Assembly (NCBI GenBank): GCA_024401855.1
Contig: JAKSKH010000012.1
Span: forward strand, 1-63,139
Source of the DNA: Bacteroidales bacterium
Lineage (GTDB): Bacteria; Bacteroidota; Bacteroidia; Bacteroidales; UBA932
Length of the DNA stretch: 63,139 nucleotides
Direction of reading: 5' to 3'
Under the pieces are notes generated by a model. That model ran no database searches. It had not been told where the DNA came from and saw only the letters and a list, made by a program, of their open reading frames with translations. Position numbers and translations under genes: made by a program. This document shows positions 1 through 8,939 of this stretch, one piece after another (the first letter of the stretch is position 1; each line of letters opens with the position of its first letter).

Positions 1-52
1 TGTCGACCTTCGCGTTACGAATGCGATGCTCTACCGACTGAGCTAAAGTGGC
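1..52 (-). tRNA. tRNA-Thr (CGT), 3' part cut off by window edge
   Basis: Read on the minus strand from position 52, the sequence begins with an acceptor arm GCCACTT, then TA, a D-stem GCTC/GAGC with the AGTCGGTA loop, and an anticodon arm whose seven-base loop is TTCGTAA. The anticodon is therefore CGT, which reads the threonine codon ACG. The variable region AGGTC follows, and the T-arm begins as the window ends. The base pair closing the anticodon loop is A-C rather than Watson-Crick. The 3' acceptor strand lies outside the window, so acceptor pairing could not be checked. Confidence 0.85.
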
Positions 53-70
53 AATCGGAGTGCAAATATA

Positions 71-1492
71 TTATTTTTTCTGCAATTTATAAACAATATT
101 CACAAGTGTGCTTCCCAATATTCCGGCGAATATTGATCCCATAAGGACTGCAATCTTGCCGGCATCGCGCATTGACGTTAATATTTCATGGTCGAGGACA
201 TTCCCGAAAGAAAGAGTATCAACAAATATTGACATGGTGAAGCCTATTCCTCCAAGGCATGCCACAGCAAAGAACATAGGCCAGTTTGCCTTGTCCGGCA
301 TGGCACCTATCTTCAACTTGACCGCTATCCAGCTGAAGAGTGTAATTCCAACCGGTTTTCCGAGCAAAAGGCCAAGGAAGATGCCCAGACCGACCATTCC
401 AAACTCGGGATGGCCTGCGATCGTATCTGTAAATATGTTGAAATACTCAACACCCGGAATAGTGACTCCCGCATTGGCAAGGGCGAAAACGGGCATTATG
501 AAAAAGTTCACCCAGGGACTTAAAGCATGTTCGACTCTGTAGGTCATATCCATGGAACCGCTTTCAATATGCTGCAATTGACGGAGATAGTACTTCTGCG
601 GTCCGTTTGGGAATGACTCACCGTTATTCAGCGAATTGAGCGCGTCCAGTTCAGCAGTGAATTTCTTACGTTTCCTATAATACTGTGCCTTGTTGTATTT
701 AGCTTCTGCCGGGATTAGGAAAGCCATCACCACACCGGACATTGTTGCGTGGATTCCGGAATAGTAGAATAAACCCCATACCAACACTGCCATGAATAAA
801 TAGGGCGCCATTCTCTTTTCGCCTGTCTTCCTGAGTACAACGGTCAGTATTATTACTGCAAACGCGATGACCAGAAGAATGAAGTTGATTTTACCACCAT
901 AGAACAATGCAACCACAAGTATTGCAATGAGGTCATCTGCAATGGCAAGAGCTGTAAGGAACACTTTCAGGGAAACAGGAACTTTTTCTCCTAATACGGA
1001 AAGAATACATACTGCAAAAGCAATATCGGTTGCAGTTGGTATCCCCCATCCTCCTGCCGCTTCCGTACCGTGATTGATTATACTGTAAATCAATGCGGGA
1101 GCTATTACTCCTCCGAATGCGGCGATCACCGGCATCAATGCTTTCTTTGGGGATGAAAGTTCTCCGAAGGCAATCTCCCTCCTGATTTCCAGCCCCACAG
1201 TGAAGAAGAAAATCACCATCAATATGTCGTTGATGAATTTTTCAACGGTCATATCTTTCGGGAACAGAAGGTTGACAGATCCGTCCTCGCTGAAAAGATG
1301 AATCTGCATATTGGTCTCCAATATGCTGTGATATAGTTCCGACGTAATCGGAAGATTAGCCAGAAGCATTGCTATTATTACACAGGCGAGCAGAAGTACC
1401 CCCTGAAACCATGGCTGTTTGGACAGTCTGCCACTTCTTTTACTGAAATTCATAACCCCTTTGTTCCAAGTGTAAATCGGAATCAGTTTCAT
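71..1492 (-). CDS. nhaA: Na+/H+ antiporter NhaA
   Basis: A 473-residue inner-membrane protein with about a dozen hydrophobic segments. It matches NhaA, which exports sodium in exchange for protons to control cytoplasmic pH and salinity. The ion-binding region is visible as TDIAFAVCILSVLG followed by ADDLIAILVVALFYGG, which carries the paired aspartates of the family; GGIGFTMSIFV near the C-terminus is also typical. A hydrophilic insert around residues 265-310 is longer than in the enterobacterial protein and explains the extra length. It is the last gene of the dnaN-led minus-strand operon and starts 3 nt after the preceding stop. The tRNA-Thr lies just downstream on the same strand. Confidence 0.95.
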   Translation of the reverse strand: MKLIPIYTWNKGVMNFSKRSGRLSKQPWFQGVLLLACVIIAMLLANLPITSELYHSILETNMQIHLFSEDGSVNLLFPKDMTVEKFINDILMVIFFFTVGLEIRREIAFGELSSPKKALMPVIAAFGGVIAPALIYSIINHGTEAAGGWGIPTATDIAFAVCILSVLGEKVPVSLKVFLTALAIADDLIAILVVALFYGGKINFILLVIAFAVIILTVVLRKTGEKRMAPYLFMAVLVWGLFYYSGIHATMSGVVMAFLIPAEAKYNKAQYYRKRKKFTAELDALNSLNNGESFPNGPQKYYLRQLQHIESGSMDMTYRVEHALSPWVNFFIMPVFALANAGVTIPGVEYFNIFTDTIAGHPEFGMVGLGIFLGLLLGKPVGITLFSWIAVKLKIGAMPDKANWPMFFAVACLGGIGFTMSIFVDTLSFGNVLDHEILTSMRDAGKIAVLMGSIFAGILGSTLVNIVYKLQKK

Positions 1493-1495
1493 GAT

Positions 1496-2056
1496 TTAAA
1501 AAATTACTTCTATATTTTGGTATAATTTGCTATCCAACAATGTTTTAATCTCTATCCTCCCATTTTGTGGAAGACATTCTCTATGGGAAAGTTCCACAGC
1601 GATGATATCCGCAGTCCTCACAAGGCACCTCGATGTCGCCTGTTCCACAAGGACAGCAATTTCATCAGTACTTAAACCTTTCACCCCTAAATGGATATCA
1701 GTGCCTGCTATCAGTTCGAATTCTCTGGACGGTCCTGCGATAAACTGTTTGTCGAGGTTAAGATCGGGAATGAATGTGGTGTGGTCAAGACATGACGCGC
1801 TTGAAAAACCCTCTTCGGACTCTGTAATAATGTTCTCCGCATAGAGCAGAAAACCGTATCCTATCGCATCATAGTATCTGGAAGCAAATTTGGTTGGAAC
1901 GCATTTACCGGCTTTGCAGATTTTCAAGAACATCACTGGGGAAACACTCACTGACTTTACAAAACCGGGAGCAAAGAAACTTTCATCCCTACTCTTCCAA
2001 CTGGTGTCGGGCCTTGTGACAATATTGCCTTTGTATGTTCTGATTATGATGTTCAA
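1496..2056 (-). CDS. Fumarylacetoacetate hydrolase-fold protein, probably degenerate
   Basis: A 186-residue protein resembling the short FAH-family proteins of Bacteroidales. The best-matching stretch is around residues 45-75 (AGKCVPTKFASRYYDAIGYG), which corresponds to the GKxIPxKFAxRYYDxIGLG region of the family, preceded by RPDTSW in the place of the usual KPDSAL. The N-terminus is shortened, and the strand that normally carries the metal-binding glutamates (YEAEL) reads SVSPVMFLKI here. Metal-dependent C-C bond hydrolysis therefore looks unlikely. The start overlaps the stop of the upstream exonuclease gene by 4 nt (ATGA), which indicates translational coupling in the dnaN operon. It could be a structural or regulatory pseudoenzyme; the function is unknown. 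Confidence 0.6.
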   Translation of the reverse strand: MNIIIRTYKGNIVTRPDTSWKSRDESFFAPGFVKSVSVSPVMFLKICKAGKCVPTKFASRYYDAIGYGFLLYAENIITESEEGFSSASCLDHTTFIPDLNLDKQFIAGPSREFELIAGTDIHLGVKGLSTDEIAVLVEQATSRCLVRTADIIAVELSHRECLPQNGRIEIKTLLDSKLYQNIEVIF

Positions 2057-2916
2057 AACAGTTTGCCTCCATTGAATTTTGCCGTCAGTTTTTCCAGTTT
2101 GAATTTGTTTTCAAGACGCGAAAACTGCGCCTTGGTATCAAGAGTGAATGTTCCCTGCTGCACCCATGCGAAGTATGATGGTTCAGACATATATACCTGA
2201 CGTGCCGTTTTCCCTTTGTGTTTTCCGAAATTTATCACTTCCTCTCCGTTCTCATTGAAAATCAGATGCCCGGAAAAATCGACATATTTCCTGCCAACGT
2301 AGGACGAAAGTGCTTTCACATTGTTCTTCAAGCGCTTTTCATTTCCTTCAATATCCTGATACATGTCCAACTGCCCCTTCAGTACTTCATAAGTTGCCAC
2401 AGTGTCCGCTTCGGCGGTATGAGCGTTTTCAAAGTCATTGCCTCCGCAATAGAAACGATATGCGGCCTTGAGGTTCCGGGGCTCCATGGCATGATAGATG
2501 TTCAGAACGTCAACCATGAGCGGCTGGTGCAGATCAATGTCAATCTGCCTCTTGCAGTACAGTCTGACTCTTTCGAGCTCTTCGGCAAGCATGGGAAGGT
2601 CGAACTTTGCGGAGTTATATCCTGCAAGATCGCTGTCGTTCAACCACTCAACCACTTCATCCACTACGTCGCAGAATCGCGGGCAGTCAACAAGCATGTC
2701 ATCGGTAACTCCGTTTACCTTTGATGCATCGGGAGAAATCGGTCTTTGGCATTGATGTTCATAGTCCCATGGCTTTATCCGCCATGTCTTCAATCTTTGT
2801 TCGGCACCGGGAAAGACCTTTACGAAACTCAATTCGATAATTGAGTCTGTCGGTATGTTAAGGCCCGTGCTTTCAATGTCAAAGAAAAGCAGGGGACGTT
2901 CAAGGTTCAGCTCCAT
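2053..2916 (-). CDS. DnaQ-family 3'-5' exonuclease
   Basis: A 287-residue DEDD exonuclease. Exo I is FFDIESTGL near residue 12, with the first Asp and Glu. Exo II is around AGYNSAKFDLPML near residue 100, and the C-terminal DEDD region contains HTAEADTVATYEVL near residue 165. After about residue 225 comes a second module with FGKHKGKTARQVY and PSYFAWV, the pattern of a small DUF3820-type domain often attached to bacterial exonucleases. It lies 4 nt downstream of dnaN, so the clamp and an exonuclease are made together. Proofreading for the replicative polymerase or a repair role are both plausible. The DEDD motifs make the nuclease fold secure, but the exact role is inferred from position. 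Confidence 0.88.
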   Translation of the reverse strand: MELNLERPLLFFDIESTGLNIPTDSIIELSFVKVFPGAEQRLKTWRIKPWDYEHQCQRPISPDASKVNGVTDDMLVDCPRFCDVVDEVVEWLNDSDLAGYNSAKFDLPMLAEELERVRLYCKRQIDIDLHQPLMVDVLNIYHAMEPRNLKAAYRFYCGGNDFENAHTAEADTVATYEVLKGQLDMYQDIEGNEKRLKNNVKALSSYVGRKYVDFSGHLIFNENGEEVINFGKHKGKTARQVYMSEPSYFAWVQQGTFTLDTKAQFSRLENKFKLEKLTAKFNGGKLF

Positions 2917-2920
2917 AACA

Positions 2921-4039
2921 TTATGAAACCATAATAGGCATCAGTATGCCGCAAACCTTTTCATTTTCAGCTTCTTCCTCTGAGGGGAGAATGAGAACGG
3001 CCCTTCTTGCATCCGCGAATTTCATAACAACGGTCTCGCAGTTCATATTCGAAAGTATCTCCACGAGGAAAGATGACTTGAAGCCTATGCTCAGTTCAGC
3101 CCCGTTGTAGTCGCAGAGAATCTTTTCGTAAGCGGCGAGGGCAAAGCCCAGATCCTGTGCCGTTATTTCAAGCTGCCCCTGCTTGAGGTCGAACTTGATA
3201 TGGTTTGAGGCCTTGTTGGCGCAGACGGCAACGCGACGAACGGTATTGAGCAGCTGAACCCTGTCTATCTTAAGTATGTTGGAATTATTCTGAGGGATGA
3301 CGTCACGATATTTGGGATATTTCCCGACAATCAGTCTGCAAACCATTGTCGTTTCTCCGAATTTGAACACTACAGTGCCGGCATCGAAACTGATTTTTAC
3401 GTTCTCTTCCTTGGAAAGGATTGATTTGAGTATGGCCGCCGGTTTCTTGTGAAGGATGAATGATGCATTCTGGACAGCCTGTACATTCTTGGTTGTATAG
3501 CAGATGAGTTTGTGCGAATCGGATGCTACCAGCGTGGTTGAATTGAGTTCAATGTCGAAGAATATACCGTTCATGGCGGGACGCATCTCATCGTCAGCTG
3601 TTGCATATATGGTGCTGCTGATACCTTCTTCAAGTGTTGCCGCTGGAACTGTGACCGTTACGGCATCCTCCCCTGTTCCCTTGATCTTCGGATAGTCCTC
3701 TGACGGCCAGTATGGCAGTGTTGAGTTACCATTGCTCCAATTGCATTCGAACGTGCTGTCCCCCGTTGTTTTAAGGACAATAGGTTGATCGGGCAGAGCC
3801 TTGAGGAGATCTATCAGTTGTCTTGCGGGAACCGCAATGCTCCCGTCATTCGCGACGCTTTCCGTACTGAGTACGGTGCGCAGTGTAAGTTCTCCGTCCG
3901 AAGCGGTAACCTGAAGTCTCCCGTCATTGAGAACGAACAGGAAGTTTTCAAGGATAGGCAGTGCGGTTTTTGACGGTATCGCTTTGGATAAATCCATGAC
4001 ACCCTTCAGCAATTCAGCGCTCGAGATTGTAAATTCCAT
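2921..4039 (-). CDS. dnaN: DNA polymerase III beta sliding clamp
   Basis: A 372-residue protein matching the bacterial processivity clamp that encircles DNA and tethers polymerase III and repair enzymes. Three repeated clamp folds are recognisable. The N-terminal domain contains ALPILENFLF and the VPARQLIDLLKALPD segment, the middle domain MRPAMNGIFFDI and VASDSHKLICY, and the C-terminal domain NILKIDRVQLLNTVRRVA. The protein ends in ILMPIMVS, corresponding to the usual hydrophobic LMPMR-type tail near the partner-binding pocket. It is the first gene of the unit continuing through the exonuclease, the FAH-like protein and nhaA. dnaA is not adjacent but lies about 45 kb away, as is common in Bacteroidota. 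Confidence 0.97.
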   Translation of the reverse strand: MEFTISSAELLKGVMDLSKAIPSKTALPILENFLFVLNDGRLQVTASDGELTLRTVLSTESVANDGSIAVPARQLIDLLKALPDQPIVLKTTGDSTFECNWSNGNSTLPYWPSEDYPKIKGTGEDAVTVTVPAATLEEGISSTIYATADDEMRPAMNGIFFDIELNSTTLVASDSHKLICYTTKNVQAVQNASFILHKKPAAILKSILSKEENVKISFDAGTVVFKFGETTMVCRLIVGKYPKYRDVIPQNNSNILKIDRVQLLNTVRRVAVCANKASNHIKFDLKQGQLEITAQDLGFALAAYEKILCDYNGAELSIGFKSSFLVEILSNMNCETVVMKFADARRAVLILPSEEEAENEKVCGILMPIMVS

Positions 4040-4062
4040 ATTCTTTCTTTATGTTGTTCACG

Positions 4063-4070
4063 CAAATTTA
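4063..4070 (-). promoter_or_regulatory. Putative Bacteroides-type -7 element for the dnaN operon
   Basis: On the minus strand the sequence reads TAAATTTG, a full match to TAnnTTTG, 23 nt upstream of the dnaN start codon. No convincing TTTG -33 partner is seen at the expected distance. The same intergenic space, at 4074-4090, holds two copies of AATATTC repeated at 10-bp spacing. Confidence 0.4.
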
Positions 4071-4123
4071 AACAATATTCCCGAATATTCTGGCACATAT
4101 TTTGACTTTTTAGCGGACGGAAA

Positions 4124-5617
4124 ATGAATTTAATCCTTCATAAGATGAAAAAAGGTTATCTTGTTTTGCTGTTATCTGTAGCGTTAAGTGCAGTTACAGC
4201 CCTCGGTGTGGTCAAGGCGGCCACCCCGAACGTATCCGAAACCGCTCCCCGGATCTCTTTTGATTCACAGGGGCAGCCTGTTAAAACTGTCAATTTGTCA
4301 CTGTCAGACTATCCTGATTTCACATATGCTGCAGAAAATGCCGTAAACGCGGTTGTATATGTCGAGGTCAGTGTGAAATATCAGCAGCAGTACCAGATGG
4401 CAGACCCTTTCTTCCAGTTCTTTTTTGGAGATCAATACGGAAGACAGCCTCAGCAACGTGAGCAGAAAGGGAGCGGTTCCGGCGTGATTATCCGTTCCGA
4501 CGGATACATCGTCACCAACAATCATGTCGTTGCCAATGCCACAAGCGTCAAAGTCACGCTCAACGACAACAAGACTTATGATGCCACAGTAGTCGGGACA
4601 GACCCTGCAACAGACGTCGCTCTCATCAAAATTGAGGAAAGCGGTCTTCCTGTAATCCAATTTGCCGACTCCGACAATGTCCGTCTCGGAGAATGGGTAC
4701 TTGCCATCGGCAGCCCCCTGGGCCGTGAACTGCAGTCAACAATTACAGCTGGAATAGTAAGTGCCAAGGGACGTCAGATGAACATGGACCGCAAGCCCGG
4801 CGAACTCAAGATTGAATCTTTCATCCAGACAGATGCTGCCGTAAATCCCGGAAACTCAGGCGGTGCTCTCGTGAACAAACAGGGAGAACTCATAGGAATC
4901 AACACGGCTATTGTTTCCACAACAGGCTCCTATGCCGGTTATTCATTTGCCGTTCCTTCCAACATTGTCAGCAAGGTTGTTTCTGACCTTATAGATTTCG
5001 GTTCAGTAAAGAGGGCGCAGCTCGGCATTTCAATGATTAACCTCGATGCCATCGTCAACAGTGAGGATGTTCAAAAAGAATTGAAAATTAATGCCGATGA
5101 CCTGAAACTTTCTTCAATGAGCGGCGTATATATTGGTGAAGTTCTGAAGGGAGGAGCTGCAGACAAAGCCGGAATCAGAAAGGGTGACATCCTTACAGCG
5201 ATAGAAGGCGTTACAGTCAAGAACGGTGGAGCAGTGCAGGAAAAGGTCAACGCTTACCATCCCGGTGACAAGGTTACTGTCACTGTCATCCGTGACGGAA
5301 AGAAAATTGATCTGCCCGTAGAGTTCCAGGGCGTTTCCGACAGCAACGTAGCGGTTTCCGCAGACGGTACGGTATCTTTCTACGGCGCAACCTTGAAAGC
5401 TGCTGACAATGGGGTGGAAATCGTTAATTCCGGCAGCGGGAAGATGGCTCAGGCAGGAGCCGAGGACGGTTTCGTGATCCAGTATGTCAACGAGCAGAAA
5501 GTAAAGAAACCTCAGGACGTCATTGACATTGCAAAGAAAGCAAAGAGATCCATCTTCATAGAGGGCGTAGGCGCCAACGGAAGACCCGGATACTTCGGCT
5601 TCGGCAAAGAAGATTAA
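4124..5617 (+). CDS. HtrA/DegP-type periplasmic serine protease (Do family)
   Basis: A 497-residue exported protease and chaperone that degrades misfolded envelope proteins. An N-terminal hydrophobic segment at about residues 10-32 is a signal or anchor sequence. The trypsin-like domain carries the triad His134 (NNHVV), Asp164 (DVALIKI) and Ser245 (GNSGGAL). A first PDZ domain follows at about 310-395 and a degenerate second one at about 415-490. An inserted Gln-rich loop (residues 86-115) precedes the catalytic core, as in DegP. An internal ATG seven codons downstream could also serve as the start. The gene is divergent from dnaN and followed by a strong hairpin terminator, after which rpoD begins. 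Confidence 0.95.
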   Translation: MNLILHKMKKGYLVLLLSVALSAVTALGVVKAATPNVSETAPRISFDSQGQPVKTVNLSLSDYPDFTYAAENAVNAVVYVEVSVKYQQQYQMADPFFQFFFGDQYGRQPQQREQKGSGSGVIIRSDGYIVTNNHVVANATSVKVTLNDNKTYDATVVGTDPATDVALIKIEESGLPVIQFADSDNVRLGEWVLAIGSPLGRELQSTITAGIVSAKGRQMNMDRKPGELKIESFIQTDAAVNPGNSGGALVNKQGELIGINTAIVSTTGSYAGYSFAVPSNIVSKVVSDLIDFGSVKRAQLGISMINLDAIVNSEDVQKELKINADDLKLSSMSGVYIGEVLKGGAADKAGIRKGDILTAIEGVTVKNGGAVQEKVNAYHPGDKVTVTVIRDGKKIDLPVEFQGVSDSNVAVSADGTVSFYGATLKAADNGVEIVNSGSGKMAQAGAEDGFVIQYVNEQKVKKPQDVIDIAKKAKRSIFIEGVGANGRPGYFGFGKED

Positions 5618-5637
5618 GCCCGAACCGCAAATATTTC

Positions 5638-5674
5638 ATCGCGGACTGCTTGAGCGGCCCGCGATATTTTTTAT
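5638..5674 (+). terminator. Strong rho-independent terminator between htrA and rpoD
   Basis: A 7-bp stem ATCGCGG/CCGCGAT (5638-5644 with 5659-5665) is extended, after one A-C mismatch, by CTGC/GCGG closed by a TTGA tetraloop, and is followed directly by ATTTTTTAT. This is a textbook intrinsic terminator on the plus strand. Its U-tract ends only about 6 nt before the rpoD start codon, so it also forms the entire rpoD upstream leader. Confidence 0.85.
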
Positions 5675-5679
5675 ACAAT

Positions 5680-6540
5680 ATGAGACAGTTAAAGATTACT
5701 AAATCAATCACAAACAGGGAAAGTGCCTCTCTTGACAAATACCTTCAGGAGATAGGCCGGGAGGAACTTGTTTCTCCGGAAGAGGAGGTTGAACTTGCCC
5801 AGCGTATCCGCAAGGGTGACCAGGAAGCTCTTGAGAAACTTACAAGAGCCAATCTGAGATTCGTTGTTTCCGTTGCAAAGCAATACCAGAATCAGGGCCT
5901 CAGTCTTCCCGACCTCATTAATGAAGGTAATCTAGGCCTTATCAAGGCGGCTGAGAAATTCGACGAGACGAGAGGCTTCAAGTTCATTTCATATGCTGTA
6001 TGGTGGATTCGCCAGTCAATTCTCCAGGCTCTTGCAGAGCAGAGCCGTATTGTCCGTCTCCCGTTGAACCAGGTCGGTTCGCTCAACAAGATCAATAAGG
6101 CTCTCGGAAAATTCGAACAGGAGAATGAGCGTCAGCCGTCAACGGATGAACTGGCGGAGATGATAGACATCCCCAAGGACAAGATTGCCGATACCCTACG
6201 TGTTTCGGGGCGTCACGTCAGCGTGGATGCTCCTTTTGTCGAAGGTGAAGACAACAGTCTTCTCGATGTTCTTCCCAACGAGGACTCCCCCTGCGCCGAC
6301 CGCGGACTCACCAACGAATCGCTCAGCACAGAAATCGAGCGTGCTCTTCAGATTCTTACCGTGCGTGAACGTGAGATTATCAAGAGTTTCTTCGGAATCG
6401 GATGTCAGGAAATGACTCTTGAAGAAATCGGAGAGCGTCTCGACCTTACCCGCGAGCGCGTACGTCAGATTAAGGAGAAGGCGATCCGCAAACTCAAGAA
6501 GCCTTCTGCAAGCAAACTTCTCAAGACCTATCTGGGATGA
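5680..6540 (+). CDS. rpoD: RNA polymerase primary sigma factor (RpoD, Bacteroides type)
   Basis: A 286-residue primary sigma factor. I chose the ATG at 5680 because the protein then starts [21 protein letters not shown], the conserved N-terminus of Bacteroidetes RpoD; the extra ten codons upstream are non-conserved and run through the terminator hairpin. It lacks region 1.1. Regions 1.2 to 2 contain [14 protein letters not shown] and the core-binding/-10 segment [31 protein letters not shown]. Region 3 includes [16 protein letters not shown], and region 4.2 ends with [14 protein letters not shown]. The gene overlaps argS by 4 nt (ATGA). There is no room for a promoter between the terminator and the start codon, so transcripts must come through the hairpin or be leaderless. 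Confidence 0.97.
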   Translation: MRQLKITKSITNRESASLDKYLQEIGREELVSPEEEVELAQRIRKGDQEALEKLTRANLRFVVSVAKQYQNQGLSLPDLINEGNLGLIKAAEKFDETRGFKFISYAVWWIRQSILQALAEQSRIVRLPLNQVGSLNKINKALGKFEQENERQPSTDELAEMIDIPKDKIADTLRVSGRHVSVDAPFVEGEDNSLLDVLPNEDSPCADRGLTNESLSTEIERALQILTVREREIIKSFFGIGCQEMTLEEIGERLDLTRERVRQIKEKAIRKLKKPSASKLLKTYLG

Positions 6541-8267
6541 CGGCTGAACAATTCATCGCCTCCAAGGCCTCAGAGGCTGTAAAGGCTCTGTACAATTCAG
6601 ATGCGTCGGCATCGATGATGCAGGTCGGTGTCACCCGCAAGGATTTCACAGGTGACTATACTCTGGTTGTCTTCCCTCTCCTTAAAATCTCTCATGCCGC
6701 TCCCGCTGCAACTGCGGAGGCAATCGGGAACTGGCTTGTAGGCAATTGTCCTGAAATCAGCGCTTTCAATGCAGTTCAAGGTTTTTTGAATTTGAGTCTC
6801 AGTAATGTTTATTGGAACAACTCCCTCAAATCAATAGTTTCCGATCCATCCTTCGGGCAGCTTCCTTCAACCGGTCGCCGTGTCATGGTTGAGTTCTCGT
6901 CCCCTAATACCAACAAACCTCTTCATCTCGGACATGTCCGCAATAATCTTCTTGGGTCATCCGTTTCAAATCTGCTCAAGGCGGCGGGTGATGAGGTCAT
7001 AAAGACAACCCTGGTGAATGACCGTGGAGTACATATATGCAAGAGCATGTACGCATGGGAGCAGAGATTCAACGGGGCGACACCCGAGAGTACGGGAAAG
7101 AAAGGCGACCATCTTGTCGGAGACTGTTATGTTGAGTATGCAAGGATGGAAAAGGAAAATCCCGAGGTTCTCGACAAGGTCCATGAGATGCTCGTAAAAT
7201 GGGAAGCAGGAGATCCTGCCGTCCGTGCTCTCTGGAAGATGATGAACGAATGGGTTTTTGCTGGATTTGAACAGACCTACAAAGCTCTGGGCATCAGTTT
7301 TGACAAGACATACTACGAGCATGAAACATACCTCCTCGGCAAGGAACTCGTACAGCGTGGTCTGGATATGGGAGTCTTTGTCCGCGAAAGTGACGGATCC
7401 GTATGGTGCGACCTGACCGAAGATGGTCTTGACCGCAAGCTTCTCATCCGTTCCGACGGCACATCTGTATATATAACTCAGGACCTTGGTACTGCTGAAC
7501 GTCGGTTCAGCGAATACAAGCTTGACTCACACGTATACGTTGTAGGAGATGAACAGAACTACCATTTCCAGGTTCTGAAGCTCATTCTGGCCAAACTCGG
7601 CTTCAAATGGGCGGAACAGATCTTCCATCTCAGTTATGGAATGGTGGAGCTCCCTGAAGGGAAGATGAAAAGCCGCGAAGGAACAGTAGTTGATGCGGAT
7701 GATCTCATACAGAAAATGTATGATGAGGCTAAAGCCACTTCCGAGGAGAGCGGCAAGCTTGATGAGATGTCGGAGCAGGAAAAAGATGCTCTCTACAATA
7801 TGATCGGTCTCGGTGCATTGAAGTATTTCATTCTTAAGGTCGATCCCAAAAAAAAGATGCTCTTCAACCCCAAGGAATCAATAGATTTCAACGGCAACAC
7901 CGGTCCTTTCATTCAGTATACACATGCCAGGATACAGTCCATTTTAAGAAAGGCGCATTCGTCTTTTGATGAATTCAAAGTTGATCCCGGAGTGACTTTA
8001 AGCGCAAAGGAAATACGTCTTGTAAAGATAATCAGTTCCTATCCTCAGAAAATCTCCGAAGCTGCAGCTTCATATTCCCCGGCCGTCATAGCCAATTACG
8101 CTTACGAATTAGCCAAGGAGTTCAATCAGTACTATCACGAAACTCCTATTCTTAAGGAAGAATACACCGGCGCTCTTCAGATGCGTCTCTCACTTATAGA
8201 ACTTCTGGCATCAGTCCTTCGAAAAGCAACAGGAATCCTTGGAATGAAACTTCCTGACAGGATGTAG
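6537..8267 (+). CDS. argS: Arginyl-tRNA synthetase
   Basis: A 576-residue class I aminoacyl-tRNA synthetase that charges tRNA-Arg in the cytoplasm. The N-terminal additional domain of ArgS spans about residues 1-95. The ATP-binding HIGH motif appears as HLGH at 130-133 within [17 protein letters not shown], which is characteristic of ArgS. The KMSKS-equivalent is MKSREGT, followed by VDADDL. The C-terminal helical anticodon-binding domain (DALR type) covers about the last 120 residues. The start codon overlaps the rpoD stop by four bases, so the two are coupled. It is followed by a long perfect hairpin. Confidence 0.97.
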   Translation: MTAEQFIASKASEAVKALYNSDASASMMQVGVTRKDFTGDYTLVVFPLLKISHAAPAATAEAIGNWLVGNCPEISAFNAVQGFLNLSLSNVYWNNSLKSIVSDPSFGQLPSTGRRVMVEFSSPNTNKPLHLGHVRNNLLGSSVSNLLKAAGDEVIKTTLVNDRGVHICKSMYAWEQRFNGATPESTGKKGDHLVGDCYVEYARMEKENPEVLDKVHEMLVKWEAGDPAVRALWKMMNEWVFAGFEQTYKALGISFDKTYYEHETYLLGKELVQRGLDMGVFVRESDGSVWCDLTEDGLDRKLLIRSDGTSVYITQDLGTAERRFSEYKLDSHVYVVGDEQNYHFQVLKLILAKLGFKWAEQIFHLSYGMVELPEGKMKSREGTVVDADDLIQKMYDEAKATSEESGKLDEMSEQEKDALYNMIGLGALKYFILKVDPKKKMLFNPKESIDFNGNTGPFIQYTHARIQSILRKAHSSFDEFKVDPGVTLSAKEIRLVKIISSYPQKISEAAASYSPAVIANYAYELAKEFNQYYHETPILKEEYTGALQMRLSLIELLASVLRKATGILGMKLPDRM

Positions 8268-8279
8268 TCGTAAATTTAT

Positions 8280-8326
8280 AAAGTGAGCTCAAAGTTAACC
8301 GGAACTTTGAGCTCACTTTCTTTTTT
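8280..8326. terminator. Bidirectional terminator, 17-bp stem
   Basis: A perfect 17-bp inverted repeat (8280-8296 with 8303-8319) encloses the six-base loop AACCGG. It is followed on the plus strand by CTTTTTTA and preceded by an AT-rich tail usable from the minus strand. It separates argS from the convergent gene at 8325-8939 and overlaps that gene's stop region. Confidence 0.9.
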
Positions 8327-8939
8327 ATTCGGGAACGGTAAAGTGGACAATGCTTGTGATATCCTGGCATTTCACTTTACAGCTGCCGTCCAGTTTTTCG
8401 CCTGCAGGGAGGTCCTCCAATTGAATCCTACCTGTGATTTTAACTTTATTTCCAACTGTTCCTTCAGGGTTGTCAATTATTATCCATGGGCACTCGGAAG
8501 TGACCTCATAATGCAAGTTCCCGGCTTCTTTTGTCTGAATTATAATGTTAAAACTCCAGTCTTTTTCCGGATAAACATTCAGGAAATAATGGTCAAGGAC
8601 ATATGTTGCCTTAACGGCATCTCTGGTTATTACGTCATTTCCGCGTATCACCTCTGCAACCATACGGGCTGGTTGCAATTTAACAACCATTATACTGTCA
8701 CATGCTCCATATGTTTCCGAAAAGCCTTTCTTATTTCTCAGAGTGAAATTATTTTCGGCACGGACGTAATCGCTTCCACTGATGTTGCTGTTGCGTGATT
8801 TTGACTTCCAACTCCGTGATTGGGAATCGTACACTTCAATCTTGCCTCCTGATAAAGTGTATATGGCTTGTTCAGCCTTTTTTTGAGCATAGGCACTTAA
8901 ACTTATCAAACAGAAACAGATAATGAAAATTTTTTTCAT
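8325..8939 (-). CDS. Exported FecR-like protein, last gene of the caspase operon
   Basis: A 204-residue protein with a clear signal peptide (residues 1-19, ending AYAQ). The first half, residues 25-90, contains IYTLSGGKIEVYDSQSRSW followed by a glycine/serine turn and NFTLRNKKG. This pattern resembles the FecR-type beta domain (a short strand, a tryptophan, then a threshold segment). The second half (about 130-204) has YEVTSECPWIIIDNPEGTVG and repeated beta-strand spacing like an immunoglobulin-like or BACON-type domain. It overlaps the upstream CHASE2 gene by 4 nt. FecR-like and CHASE2 domains are known to co-occur in bacterial sensory proteins, which supports a joint role. The family assignment is tentative and the function unknown. 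Confidence 0.6.
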   Translation of the reverse strand: MKKIFIICFCLISLSAYAQKKAEQAIYTLSGGKIEVYDSQSRSWKSKSRNSNISGSDYVRAENNFTLRNKKGFSETYGACDSIMVVKLQPARMVAEVIRGNDVITRDAVKATYVLDHYFLNVYPEKDWSFNIIIQTKEAGNLHYEVTSECPWIIIDNPEGTVGNKVKITGRIQLEDLPAGEKLDGSCKVKCQDITSIVHFTVPE

